From contig JAFQDM010000014.1 of the NCBI GenBank assembly GCA_017416065.1, positions 1 through 64,000 on the forward strand: a stretch of DNA of 64,000 nucleotides, in the 5' to 3' direction. Position 1 is the stretch's first letter, and each line of letters opens with the position of its first letter. Both the position numbers and the translations under genes were made by a program. The notes under the pieces are model-generated. The model did no database searches, was not told the origin of the DNA, and was given only the letters and a program-made list of their open reading frames with translations. Positions 31,504 through 38,906 of this stretch are shown here, piece after piece. Origin of the DNA: Ruminococcus sp. (GTDB lineage Bacteria > Bacillota > Clostridia > Oscillospirales > Acutalibacteraceae).

Positions 31504-32259
31504 ATGAAAAGATTTATAGCTTTCTTCTTGACAGTTTTACTACTGCTGTCCCTTTGGGGATGCTCAGGGAACAACCCCGAACACACCACTCACAATCATA
31601 CTCACACCGAAGCGATAACCGCATGGGATACAACCACTTTTGAAGAGAACACAGTAACTTTACCAAACACAGAAACCACATCCTCTCAGAACAACCCATC
31701 CTCAGAAAGCTCTGCCCCCACAGACCCAAGTGCTGTTATTCTTTCAGACACACTTGAAAGGGGTACCACAGAGGGAAACATCTACACAAGCACCACTTTG
31801 GGTCTTACCTTTGAGAAGCCTTCAGAGTGGACATTTGCAGAAGAATCGGATCTTGCCTACTACTCAGGTCTGCTATCAGGAGGCTTTGGGGATTTTGCCG
31901 CAACCGCTTCTGAGAATCCTGCGGTTTACGATATGTATGCAGACCACAAAGAAAGCGGCACCACCCTGAGCATTTGCTACGAAAATCTGTTTATTACCGT
32001 AGGCAATGCTCTGAGTGCCGGGGAATATGCAGGCATCATCAAAAATGCTGTCAGCGAAAATCCCGACTCAACCGTAACATTCGAGGGTGAGATCACCCTT
32101 GGAGATCGCCTGTACTCAAAGCTTACCGTAAAAACCGCCTCTGATAACGACAGCACCCTGAGAACCTACTACCTGACACAGGTGGGAAATTATATGGCAA
32201 CCATCCTTGCAACCGTACCCGAGGGCGCAATCTTTGACACAGACAGTATGTTCAGATAA
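31504..32259 (+). CDS. Lipoprotein, second tandem paralogue with Thr/Ser-rich linker
   Basis: 251 residues. The lipobox is LWGC. A His/Thr/Ser-rich linker of ~60 residues separates the lipid anchor from the folded domain, which starts RGTTEGNIYTSTTLGLTFEKP and carries the shared VYDM and YLTQVGNYMATI segments. The other two paralogues lack this linker, so this domain reaches furthest from the membrane. GAGGAG lies 7-8 nt before the ATG. Same operon as its neighbours; function unknown. Confidence 0.8.
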   Translation: MKRFIAFFLTVLLLLSLWGCSGNNPEHTTHNHTHTEAITAWDTTTFEENTVTLPNTETTSSQNNPSSESSAPTDPSAVILSDTLERGTTEGNIYTSTTLGLTFEKPSEWTFAEESDLAYYSGLLSGGFGDFAATASENPAVYDMYADHKESGTTLSICYENLFITVGNALSAGEYAGIIKNAVSENPDSTVTFEGEITLGDRLYSKLTVKTASDNDSTLRTYYLTQVGNYMATILATVPEGAIFDTDSMFR

Positions 32260-32270
32260 GGGAGGAACTT

Positions 32271-32888
32271 ATGAAAAGATCAATTTCTGTATTTCTTTGC
32301 ACAGTTTTGATCCTGTGCATTACAGCCTGCTCAGGCGGAGATCACCCCAAACCTGCAAAAGGTGTGCTCAACGGAAAATCCTTCAGCAGTGAATACACAG
32401 GAGTCAGATTCACTGCGCCCTCTGACAGCTGGACCTTTGCATCAGATGCTGAGCTTGCCGCGGCCTGCAACCTTGACCCTGCAGAGTTTACCGCAGAAAA
32501 CTTTTCTAATATAGCAGAGAGTTCTGCTACGGTTTACGATATGCTTGCTCAGTCCGAAGAGGATAAGATTGCCCTGCTTGTTGGAATTGAAAACCCGGAG
32601 TACTCCGCGGTCTGCTCCTCCACGTCTGCAAAGGATTTTGTAAACAACACCATAGACAGCTTGCTTTCTACCCTGGACATAGAAAGCAACACACATCAGA
32701 TCTCTGACATCGAAAAGGTAAGGCTCTGCGGACACGAATACGTTCGGCGCACCCTAACCGTAGAGACAGAAACAGAAAAAGCGATCCAATCCTACTACGC
32801 ACGCAGCATAGGTGACTACCTGTGCATAATAGTTATCTCCCACACGGGTGATACTACCACCGAGCAGGTTGAAAAGCTTTTCTCCTGA
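32271..32888 (+). CDS. Lipoprotein, third tandem paralogue
   Basis: 205 residues. Lipobox ITAC. The mature part begins KGVLNGKSFSSEYTGVRFTAP and carries TVYDMLA and YARSIGDYLCI, matching the other two copies. It follows the second copy by 11 nt, with GGGAGG before the ATG. The three copies have clearly diverged, so the duplication is not recent. Function unknown. Confidence 0.8.
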   Translation: MKRSISVFLCTVLILCITACSGGDHPKPAKGVLNGKSFSSEYTGVRFTAPSDSWTFASDAELAAACNLDPAEFTAENFSNIAESSATVYDMLAQSEEDKIALLVGIENPEYSAVCSSTSAKDFVNNTIDSLLSTLDIESNTHQISDIEKVRLCGHEYVRRTLTVETETEKAIQSYYARSIGDYLCIIVISHTGDTTTEQVEKLFS

Positions 32889-32912
32889 AAATCACAAAAA
32901 GGATGATAGATA

Positions 32913-33722
32913 ATGATTATTGACACCCACGTTCACATAGGTACCGGTCTGGGCTTTGTTATGACGGAGGAAGACGTGCTCTACTCCATAGATAAATACG
33001 GCATAGACCATGCCATCGTTTCCAACGCAGAGGCGGCATCCCACGACCACCAGAGGAATCTGCTCCCTGAATCAGAGCAGAAAACTCAAGTGGAATGTCT
33101 GCGCCGTGCAATAAAATTTGCAAGAGAGAATCCGGGCAGAATATCACTTCAGCATTGGGTGAAGCCCTGCGAGGAGATCACCTCGGAGCTTAAAGACCTG
33201 ATAGAATCCAACCTTGACATAATCAAGGGCATCAAATTCCACCCTTATCACGCAGGATGCTCCTTCACATCGGAAAAATGCAGAAAGTACATTGACCTGG
33301 CGACAGAGTACGGTCTGCCTGTTGTAAGCCACACAGGCACGGAATACGACGATAATCCCCAAAGGCTCTATGAGATGGCAAAGCTCTACCCGGGCACCGA
33401 TTTTGTTATGGTGCATCTGGGGCTGGGCTCAGATAACAAAGAGGCGATTGAGCTTTGCTCAAAGCTTCCTAACCTTTACGGCGACACCACCTGGGTCAGC
33501 ACAAAAAGCGCTTTGGAATTCATAAACAAATGCGGTGACGACCGCCTGCTTTTCGGCTCAGACTCCCCCATCGACGGCAAAGACACCTACCTGAATAATG
33601 GCCGCGGTGACAGGAGCCTGTATCAGGAATATTTTAATGAATTTAAAAGTATGGTTTCCCCCGAAACCTACGAAAAGATCATGTGGCAAAATTCCGCAAG
33701 ACTCTTTGATATTAAACTTTGA
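32913..33722 (+). CDS. Amidohydrolase-2 family metal-dependent hydrolase
   Basis: 269 residues, cytoplasmic TIM barrel. Metal-site motifs in order: DTHVHIG (residues 3-9), KFHPYHAG near 110, SHTGTE near 140, MVHLG near 168 and GSDSP near 211, the standard amidohydrolase set. The family includes decarboxylases and hydrolases of small molecules, so the substrate is open. AAGGATG lies before the ATG, 24 nt after the third lipoprotein, so it is probably co-transcribed with the lipoprotein triplet. Confidence 0.88.
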   Translation: MIIDTHVHIGTGLGFVMTEEDVLYSIDKYGIDHAIVSNAEAASHDHQRNLLPESEQKTQVECLRRAIKFARENPGRISLQHWVKPCEEITSELKDLIESNLDIIKGIKFHPYHAGCSFTSEKCRKYIDLATEYGLPVVSHTGTEYDDNPQRLYEMAKLYPGTDFVMVHLGLGSDNKEAIELCSKLPNLYGDTTWVSTKSALEFINKCGDDRLLFGSDSPIDGKDTYLNNGRGDRSLYQEYFNEFKSMVSPETYEKIMWQNSARLFDIKL

Positions 33723-33750
33723 ATAAAACCTATTAATATCATCAAAAGGT

Positions 33751-33787
33751 AAATGCCCCCGGTGTAATTAAACTCCCGAGGGCATTT
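33751..33787. terminator. Terminator between convergent genes
   Basis: AAATGCCC...GGGCATTT stem with inner CGG/CCG pairing and T/A-rich flanks. Confidence 0.75.
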
Positions 33788-33793
33788 ATTATT

Positions 33794-33831
33794 ATAAACA
33801 AATCAACTCTTCATAAACAAATCAACTCTTC
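33794..33831. repeat. Tandem 19-bp direct duplication
   Basis: Two exact copies of a 19-nt unit (33794-33812 and 33813-33831). The second overlaps the stop codon (33822-33824) and last Ser codon of the minus-strand gene; the first is just downstream of the stop. Confidence 0.8.
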
Positions 33832-34430
33832 TTTTTTCTTAAGAGCAACGCAGATGCTGCGCAGTAAACAAAAATGTTTAGTGCACAAATAACTGCTATA
33901 TAACCGTATATAGTCATGGTTGCATCATAATAAGAGTTCAGCACGTGTGCTTCCAATTTCATAGAAATATTATTAAAATAAAATATCACTAAAGGAATAA
34001 ACGCACAAGAAACAAAAAAGGCAAGCCTAAACTCTTCGCAACACCAAAGATAGATTGCCGCAATTGTAATTATTAAAACAAGGAGGTATACAACCACAGA
34101 AATCGGCATAATTTTTTCTGTTACCGAGTAGGAAATAGCAAAATTCCTGTCAATACTATTTACAAGCATAGAGAATGTACCTATAGTCTTAAACTCCATT
34201 GCATGGTAATTAACATAATCAATTTGCACTACGGGGAAAAATGTAATCATGACTATAAGGATCACTCCTAAAATCAGAAGATAAATCGGAGGTTTAGTCT
34301 TTCTTTTTCTCTTAGTTTTAGTTAATAAAGACCCCATCAAACTTCCGTCTACAGAATTTTGTTCATGCCCACAATTACCACAAAACTTAAATCCTGCAGA
34401 AATCTCTTTTCCACACCTCGGACAAAACAT
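33822..34430 (-). CDS. Zinc-ribbon membrane protein
   Basis: 202 residues. The N-terminal zinc ribbon is CPRCGKEISAGFKFCGNCG (residues 3-21). Four hydrophobic membrane segments follow between about 48 and 195. The start at 34430 is preceded by AAAGGGAG; the longer frame would need a TTG inside the ribosome site. A+T-rich compared with surrounding genes. Divergent from a small XRE regulator, with a large dyad between them. Function unknown; related in layout but not in sequence to the protein at 609. Confidence 0.78.
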   Translation of the reverse strand: MFCPRCGKEISAGFKFCGNCGHEQNSVDGSLMGSLLTKTKRKRKTKPPIYLLILGVILIVMITFFPVVQIDYVNYHAMEFKTIGTFSMLVNSIDRNFAISYSVTEKIMPISVVVYLLVLIITIAAIYLWCCEEFRLAFFVSCAFIPLVIFYFNNISMKLEAHVLNSYYDATMTIYGYIAVICALNIFVYCAASALLLRKKKS

Positions 34431-34459
34431 CTTTTTTCTCCCTTTTTGCAATTTTTATT

Positions 34460-34488
34460 ATTTTATCATATACAACGCAACTTGTCAA
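34460..34488 (-). promoter_or_regulatory. Promoter of the zinc-ribbon membrane gene
   Basis: Minus strand: -35 TTGACA (34483-34488), 17-nt spacer, -10 TAAAAT (34460-34465). Confidence 0.85.
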
Positions 34489-34494
34489 TTAAAG

Positions 34495-34536
34495 TATACA
34501 TTGTCTGATAATTACTTATCGGATGTGTAATGTATA
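34495..34536. promoter_or_regulatory. Nested dyad, probable XRE operator
   Basis: Outer arms TATACATT/AATGTATA (34495-34502 and 34529-34536) enclose TCTGATAA/TTATCGGA (34504-34511 and 34516-34523, one mismatch). It overlaps a TATAAT (34533-34538) for the XRE gene and lies next to the -35 of the divergent gene. Confidence 0.5.
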
Positions 34537-34555
34537 ATTTCATTGGGGTGTTTTT

Positions 34556-34858
34556 ATGATTTACGATTTGATCAAGGCATTAAGAGAAGATGCTGGATAT
34601 TCACAAGCACAGCTCGCAAAAAAATTAGATGTAACCCGTAGCTCTGTCAACGCATGGGAAATGGGACTTTCTACCCCTACTACACATTACGTAGTAGAAC
34701 TTGCTAAAATCTTCCATGTATCAACAGACTATCTTTTGGGGGTTGATAGCCAAAGATGCTTAACTTTAGATAATTACTCTGATCGTGAAATAGAACTCAT
34801 ATATAATCTTATTAAATATTTTGACGAAACCAAAGGGCAGTCTCTCTATACAAAGTAA
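34556..34858 (+). CDS. Small XRE-family regulator
   Basis: 100 residues. The helix-turn-helix covers residues 5-58 (LREDAGYSQAQLAKKLDVTRSSVNAWEMGLSTPTTHY), followed by the usual FHVSTDYLLGVD end of the family and a short C-terminal helix. GGGG lies 8-9 nt before the ATG. It is divergent from the zinc-ribbon membrane gene; the dyad at 34495-34536 is likely its binding site, controlling itself and perhaps its neighbour. The 3' end overlaps a terminator hairpin. Confidence 0.9.
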   Translation: MIYDLIKALREDAGYSQAQLAKKLDVTRSSVNAWEMGLSTPTTHYVVELAKIFHVSTDYLLGVDSQRCLTLDNYSDREIELIYNLIKYFDETKGQSLYTK

Positions 34859-34867
34859 GACTGCCCT
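34834..34867. terminator. Terminator overlapping the 3' end of the XRE gene
   Basis: 9-bp perfect stem AGGGCAGTC/GACTGCCCT. It lies between the XRE gene (plus) and capA-like gene (minus). Confidence 0.78.
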
Positions 34868-34874
34868 ATATCTT

Positions 34875-36119
34875 TTAATATTGATATACCTGTGTTTCGG
34901 AGTATACATAATCAGTCGGCTCCTGCTCGTCCTGCCAAGGGGCATCTGTGGGAGCTTCTGTTGGGTCAGGGACATAGACTGTCTCCGGCTCCGTTTGCGG
35001 ATCTTCGGTGGGAGCTGAAGTTTCTGCAGTTGAGGGAGGCTCCGTCTGATGCTCAACGGGCGTCTCCATCATAGCCATAACCTCATTTATATCCTGCGCA
35101 TCCGTCATAACCGCAGGCTGATAAGCATTTATACTGCCTGTATACACGTAACAGGGTATAAGTCGGGTGGAGGTGATAATTTTATCCCCTGCCCTTTCAA
35201 GCTGAACCTGGAAGATAACCGTTTTGTTCTCGGGGTAATTGTTTGCAGAATAGCAGAAATTACCCAGAGAATAAAGGATGGGCACTCCGTTTACAACCTC
35301 CAATGGCTGGAGCACGTGGGGATGACTTCCCACTATAAGGTCGCAAAGGCCTGAATTTGCAAGGTAACGGCAAGCATCAATTTTGTAGTTATCAGGCTCG
35401 TGAACGGCCTCCGTACCCCCGTGGAAGATCACTATCTTATACTCACATTTATCCTGCATATCCTTGAGGGCATCTTCTATGTAAGAGGTCTGATAGCTTG
35501 CCCACAGATTGCAGCACACAATACCTATCTTTATTCCGTTTTTCTCCACGTAAACAGGAGCCAGGCTCTCTCCAACATACATTCCCTGAGCCTTCAGCGC
35601 CGCTACGGTATCCTTGTAGCCTTCCTCTCCGTAGTCGTAGGTATGGTTATTGACAATGCTTGCAAATTCCACGGAGCCCTTTGTGAGTATATCTGCATCG
35701 GCGGCAGGTGCCTTGAACCAAAAGGCAGGGCTGTAGTCCTTGCCCGTTTTCTCCAGATCTCTGTCTGTGAGCACACACTCAACGTTTGCCACGGTCAGGT
35801 CGTCCTCTTTGAGCACGTCGTAAACCTTTTGGAAGAAGTACTCGTGCTCCTTATTGCGAGCCATCCAGGAGAAGTTTCCGTCATTCACCTTGCCTGATTC
35901 GCTACCGATGATACAGTCACCTATAAAGGACAGTACCGCCCTCTCCTTTGCTTCAGCCTCCGTGGCTAAAGTCTGCGCCTGAGTTTCCTGAGCAGAAGGA
36001 GTTGTCGCCTCTGTGCGGGGGGCTGTGTCGCTCCCAAGCCCCATAATCAGCACAACCGCAAACACAAGCACCATAACGCCTGCTGCTGCAGCTGTAATTA
36101 TCTTTGTGTTTTTGTTCAT
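34875..36119 (-). CDS. CapA family protein (poly-gamma-glutamate capsule type)
   Basis: 414 residues. An N-terminal membrane anchor (residues 5-28) and a Thr/Ala/Glu-rich linker lead into the CapA metallophosphatase-like domain (about 60-345), with SFIGDC, ANVECVLT, NNHTYDYG, HGGTE and GSHPHVLQP, the conserved metal-site positions. The last ~60 residues are Pro/Thr/Glu-rich. The family is named after a capsule gene, but most members in Clostridia are isolated, as here, and their role is unproven. AAGGAGG lies 8-9 nt before the ATG. Confidence 0.92.
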   Translation of the reverse strand: MNKNTKIITAAAAGVMVLVFAVVLIMGLGSDTAPRTEATTPSAQETQAQTLATEAEAKERAVLSFIGDCIIGSESGKVNDGNFSWMARNKEHEYFFQKVYDVLKEDDLTVANVECVLTDRDLEKTGKDYSPAFWFKAPAADADILTKGSVEFASIVNNHTYDYGEEGYKDTVAALKAQGMYVGESLAPVYVEKNGIKIGIVCCNLWASYQTSYIEDALKDMQDKCEYKIVIFHGGTEAVHEPDNYKIDACRYLANSGLCDLIVGSHPHVLQPLEVVNGVPILYSLGNFCYSANNYPENKTVIFQVQLERAGDKIITSTRLIPCYVYTGSINAYQPAVMTDAQDINEVMAMMETPVEHQTEPPSTAETSAPTEDPQTEPETVYVPDPTEAPTDAPWQDEQEPTDYVYSETQVYQY

Positions 36120-36146
36120 CTCGGACCCCTCCTTGCTTATATCATC

Positions 36147-36175
36147 TATATATCACAACACAGAGCCCATTGCAA
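36147..36175 (-). promoter_or_regulatory. Promoter of the CapA-family gene
   Basis: Minus strand: -35 TTGCAA (36170-36175), 17-nt spacer, -10 TATATA (36147-36152) preceded by TGA. Confidence 0.65.
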
Positions 36176-36265
36176 CAACACAAAAGTTACAAAATATGCA
36201 CCTATTACTATCAGTTTGTCTATTTGCGGCAGCTTTTTCTGCAGGTTTACTGTACTCGTGTACAA

Positions 36266-36295
36266 TTGACAACGTCATACCCCTTGCGGTATAAT
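36266..36295 (+). promoter_or_regulatory. Promoter of the YidC fusion gene
   Basis: -35 TTGACA (36266-36271), 18-nt spacer, -10 TATAAT (36290-36295), about 50 nt before the ATG at 36347. Confidence 0.88.
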
Positions 36296-36346
36296 ATATA
36301 GTGATTAATTTTGGGCTTATGCCCTGCTTTGATTGGAGGAGTCCCT

Positions 36347-38458
36347 ATGTTCGACACAATTATGTCCTGGCTGGCAATTCCGCTGGGATACATTATGCAG
36401 TTCTGTCACTCTCTGGTCTCCGATTACGGGTTTGCTATTATCCTGTTCACACTTGCAACAAAGATAATCATTCTCCCCGTCGGAATCTGGGTGCACAAAA
36501 ACTCAATCAAGATCGTAAAGATCCAGCCTGCCATCAACAGACTCAAGGCTAAATTCTACGGGGATTCTGAGCGAATCGGCGAAGAGCAGACCCGTATGTA
36601 TAAAGAGCAGAAGTACAACCCCTTTGCAAGCCTTTTGCCCCTTGCGGTGCAGATAGTGCTCCTTTTGGGTGTTGTTGCTGTTATCTATCACCCGTTTTCA
36701 TATATTTTCAACACCCCCGATGCTGTCATAGATTCTATCAATCAGACTGCCTCCTCTGTTGTGGAGATGGATCTGGAGGCAAACTCCGTAGAGATAGACG
36801 CTATGTATGCCATCAAGACCTACCCCGAGGAGTTTAAAGCAATAGCAGAAACAGAAAGCGGTGCCACCGCTATCAAGAATGCTCAGCACTTTGACCTTGA
36901 TTTCTTTGGCTTTGACCTTTCTGCGACTCCTTCCCAGACGCTTTCCAAAAACTGGATCTACGCTCTGGCACCCGTAATCGCAGGCTTCTCCTCCTGGTTC
37001 CTTTGCTTTATCCAGAACAAGATCAACGTTCTGCAGGCAGAGCAGGGCAAGGGCAACAAGTACGGCACAATGATCTTCTCCGTGGGTCTTTCTCTTTACC
37101 TTGGCTTCTTTGTTCCCACAGGCATTGCTCTCTACTGGGTTGCAAGCAACCTTATTGCCATACTCCAGCTTCTGCTTCTGAACCTCATCATCCCTCCCAA
37201 AAAGTACGTTGACTACCAGGAGCTTGAGGCAAGCCGTGCAGAGCTTGCTGCCATTGAGGCTCTTGACGATAAGCCCAAGAAGGGACTCTTTGGCAAAGAC
37301 GAAAATGCAAAAAGAGAAAAGGCGGACTACAAACGCTTCTTCTCCATTGTAAACAAGAAGCTTGTTATCTACTCCGAGAAAAGCGGATTCTATAAATACT
37401 TTGAAAACATCATAAAGGAGCTTCTGAAGAATACCTCCATCACCATCCACTACGTTACAAACGACCCTGATGACGCTATCTTCAAGAAGGCTGAGGAAGA
37501 GCCCAGGATCAAGCCCTACTACATCGGACCCAAGAAGATCATCACGTTTATGATGAAGATGGATGCAGACATTGTTCTGATGACCACTCCCGACCTTGAG
37601 AAGTACTACATCAAACGTTCTTACGTAAGAAAAGACGTGGAATACATCTACACCTTCCACGGCCCCACAAGCACAACCATGTGTGTGCGCGAGGGTGCTT
37701 ACGACCACTTTGACACCATCTTCTGCGTAGGCCCTCACCAGGTTGACGAGCTTCGTGCTACAGAAAAGATCTACAACCTGCCCGAGAAAACTCTTGTTCC
37801 CGTGGGCTTTGGTCTTATAGACACTCTGTGCAAGACCTATGCTGAAATGGAAAAGGTTCAGAAAGACAAAAAGCAGATACTCCTTGCTCCCTCTTGGCAG
37901 GATGACAACATCCTTGAGTACTGCCTTGACGAGCTGATGGAGGGACTCCTCCACAAGGGCAACAAGGTTATCCTTCGTCCTCACCCTGAGTACATCAAGC
38001 GCTTCCCCGCAAAGATGGACGCTATCATCAAGAAGTACGAGGGTTGCGACGGAGACGACTTTGTTATAGAGATGGACTTCTCTTCCAACCGTACCATCTG
38101 GGAATCCGACCTGCTTATCACTGACTGGTCAGGTATTGCATACGAATTCTCCTACGCTACCAAAAAGCCTTCTATGTTCATAAACACTCCCATGAAGGTC
38201 TTAAATCCCAACTACGAGAAGATCCCCTTTGTTCCTACTGAGATCTCCTGGAAGGATCAGGTGGGTATCTCCATAGATACAGACAAGCTGAACACCGTTG
38301 CTGATACAGTAGATGAGCTGCTCTCAAATCCCGAGAAGTACGCACAGCAGATCGACGAAGCGCTCCACCGCAATATCTTCAACGTTGGCGAAAGCGGACT
38401 TGCAGGCGCAAAATACATTTACAACCAGATAGTAAAGAAACAGCAGAACAAGAAATAA
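36347..38458 (+). CDS. YidC/Oxa1 membrane insertase fused to CDP-glycerol glycerophosphotransferase-like domain
   Basis: 703 residues. Residues ~1-290 are YidC: TM1 with YGFAIILFTLATKIIILPVGIW (Lys39 in the place of the usual groove Arg), the cytoplasmic hairpin QPAINRLKAKFYGD, NPFASLLPLAVQI, a periplasmic-side insertion (about 120-205) and TIMFSVGLSLYLGFFVPTGIALYWVASN. A charged linker (about 290-325) leads to a cytoplasmic domain (about 325-700) resembling CDP-glycerol:poly(glycerophosphate) glycerophosphotransferases, with ILRPHPEY and the SDLLITDWSGIAYEFSYATKKP signature. GGAGG lies 7-8 nt before the ATG at 36347. There is no frameshift between the halves. Biological meaning is unknown. 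Confidence 0.88.
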   Translation: MFDTIMSWLAIPLGYIMQFCHSLVSDYGFAIILFTLATKIIILPVGIWVHKNSIKIVKIQPAINRLKAKFYGDSERIGEEQTRMYKEQKYNPFASLLPLAVQIVLLLGVVAVIYHPFSYIFNTPDAVIDSINQTASSVVEMDLEANSVEIDAMYAIKTYPEEFKAIAETESGATAIKNAQHFDLDFFGFDLSATPSQTLSKNWIYALAPVIAGFSSWFLCFIQNKINVLQAEQGKGNKYGTMIFSVGLSLYLGFFVPTGIALYWVASNLIAILQLLLLNLIIPPKKYVDYQELEASRAELAAIEALDDKPKKGLFGKDENAKREKADYKRFFSIVNKKLVIYSEKSGFYKYFENIIKELLKNTSITIHYVTNDPDDAIFKKAEEEPRIKPYYIGPKKIITFMMKMDADIVLMTTPDLEKYYIKRSYVRKDVEYIYTFHGPTSTTMCVREGAYDHFDTIFCVGPHQVDELRATEKIYNLPEKTLVPVGFGLIDTLCKTYAEMEKVQKDKKQILLAPSWQDDNILEYCLDELMEGLLHKGNKVILRPHPEYIKRFPAKMDAIIKKYEGCDGDDFVIEMDFSSNRTIWESDLLITDWSGIAYEFSYATKKPSMFINTPMKVLNPNYEKIPFVPTEISWKDQVGISIDTDKLNTVADTVDELLSNPEKYAQQIDEALHRNIFNVGESGLAGAKYIYNQIVKKQQNKK

Positions 38459-38481
38459 AAATTGCCAAAATGCAATTATAA

Positions 38482-38510
38482 TTGACATTTTCACCGCACT
38501 GGACTATAAT
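38482..38510 (+). promoter_or_regulatory. Perfect consensus promoter of the 68-residue membrane protein
   Basis: -35 TTGACA (38482-38487), 17-nt spacer, -10 TATAAT (38505-38510). Predicted to be strong. Confidence 0.92.
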
Positions 38511-38550
38511 ATTCTTGTTTTATTAAGTACTAAACAGGGAGGAACTCATT

Positions 38551-38757
38551 ATGCAGATGATTACAGCTTATATCGATGCCGCAAGTATGTCTATGGTATT
38601 TGCCGCAGTTGCAGGCGTTGCCGTTACCATCGGCGCAGTAGTTGCCGTTTACTTCCGTCGCGTTAAGCACAAGGTAAGCGAAAAGCTGGGTATTGACGAA
38701 AACCGCAACAAAGAGGTTGAGGGAGAGGTTACAGGCTCCTTTGGCGAGGACAAATAA
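38551..38757 (+). CDS. Very small membrane protein, function unknown
   Basis: 68 residues. One membrane helix (about 13-35, rich in Ala/Val/Gly), then a positive RRVKHKV patch and a charged 25-residue tail. This fits an N-out, C-in single-pass protein. GGGAGG lies before the ATG and the promoter is a perfect consensus, so it should be made in large amounts. It sits between the YidC fusion and the LicC-like gene. No recognisable family. Confidence 0.75.
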   Translation: MQMITAYIDAASMSMVFAAVAGVAVTIGAVVAVYFRRVKHKVSEKLGIDENRNKEVEGEVTGSFGEDK

Positions 38758-38790
38758 GCCGCCTCTTTTGTTCAAATTTTAAATCAAAAA

Positions 38791-38823
38791 GACCCTCTGT
38801 GAAGGAAGATCCCCGCAGAGGGT
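38791..38823 (+). terminator. Terminator after the small membrane protein
   Basis: ACCCTCTG/CAGAGGGT stem with TTTCTTT following. Confidence 0.8.
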
Positions 38824-38906
38824 TTCTTTACCCTTTCAACCCCGGAGTTTTTGCATCAGGGTGTTCAGTTTTACTAAAGATTAGCTAAAAAGGAAACGGT
38901 GTTATT

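Noticed and set aside
36698-37984. Long open frame (428 codons) on the minus strand inside the YidC fusion gene
   Set aside because: It is antisense to a gene with clear domains on the plus strand, has no ribosome site, and its composition (Val/Leu/His-rich) is that expected of a complement frame.
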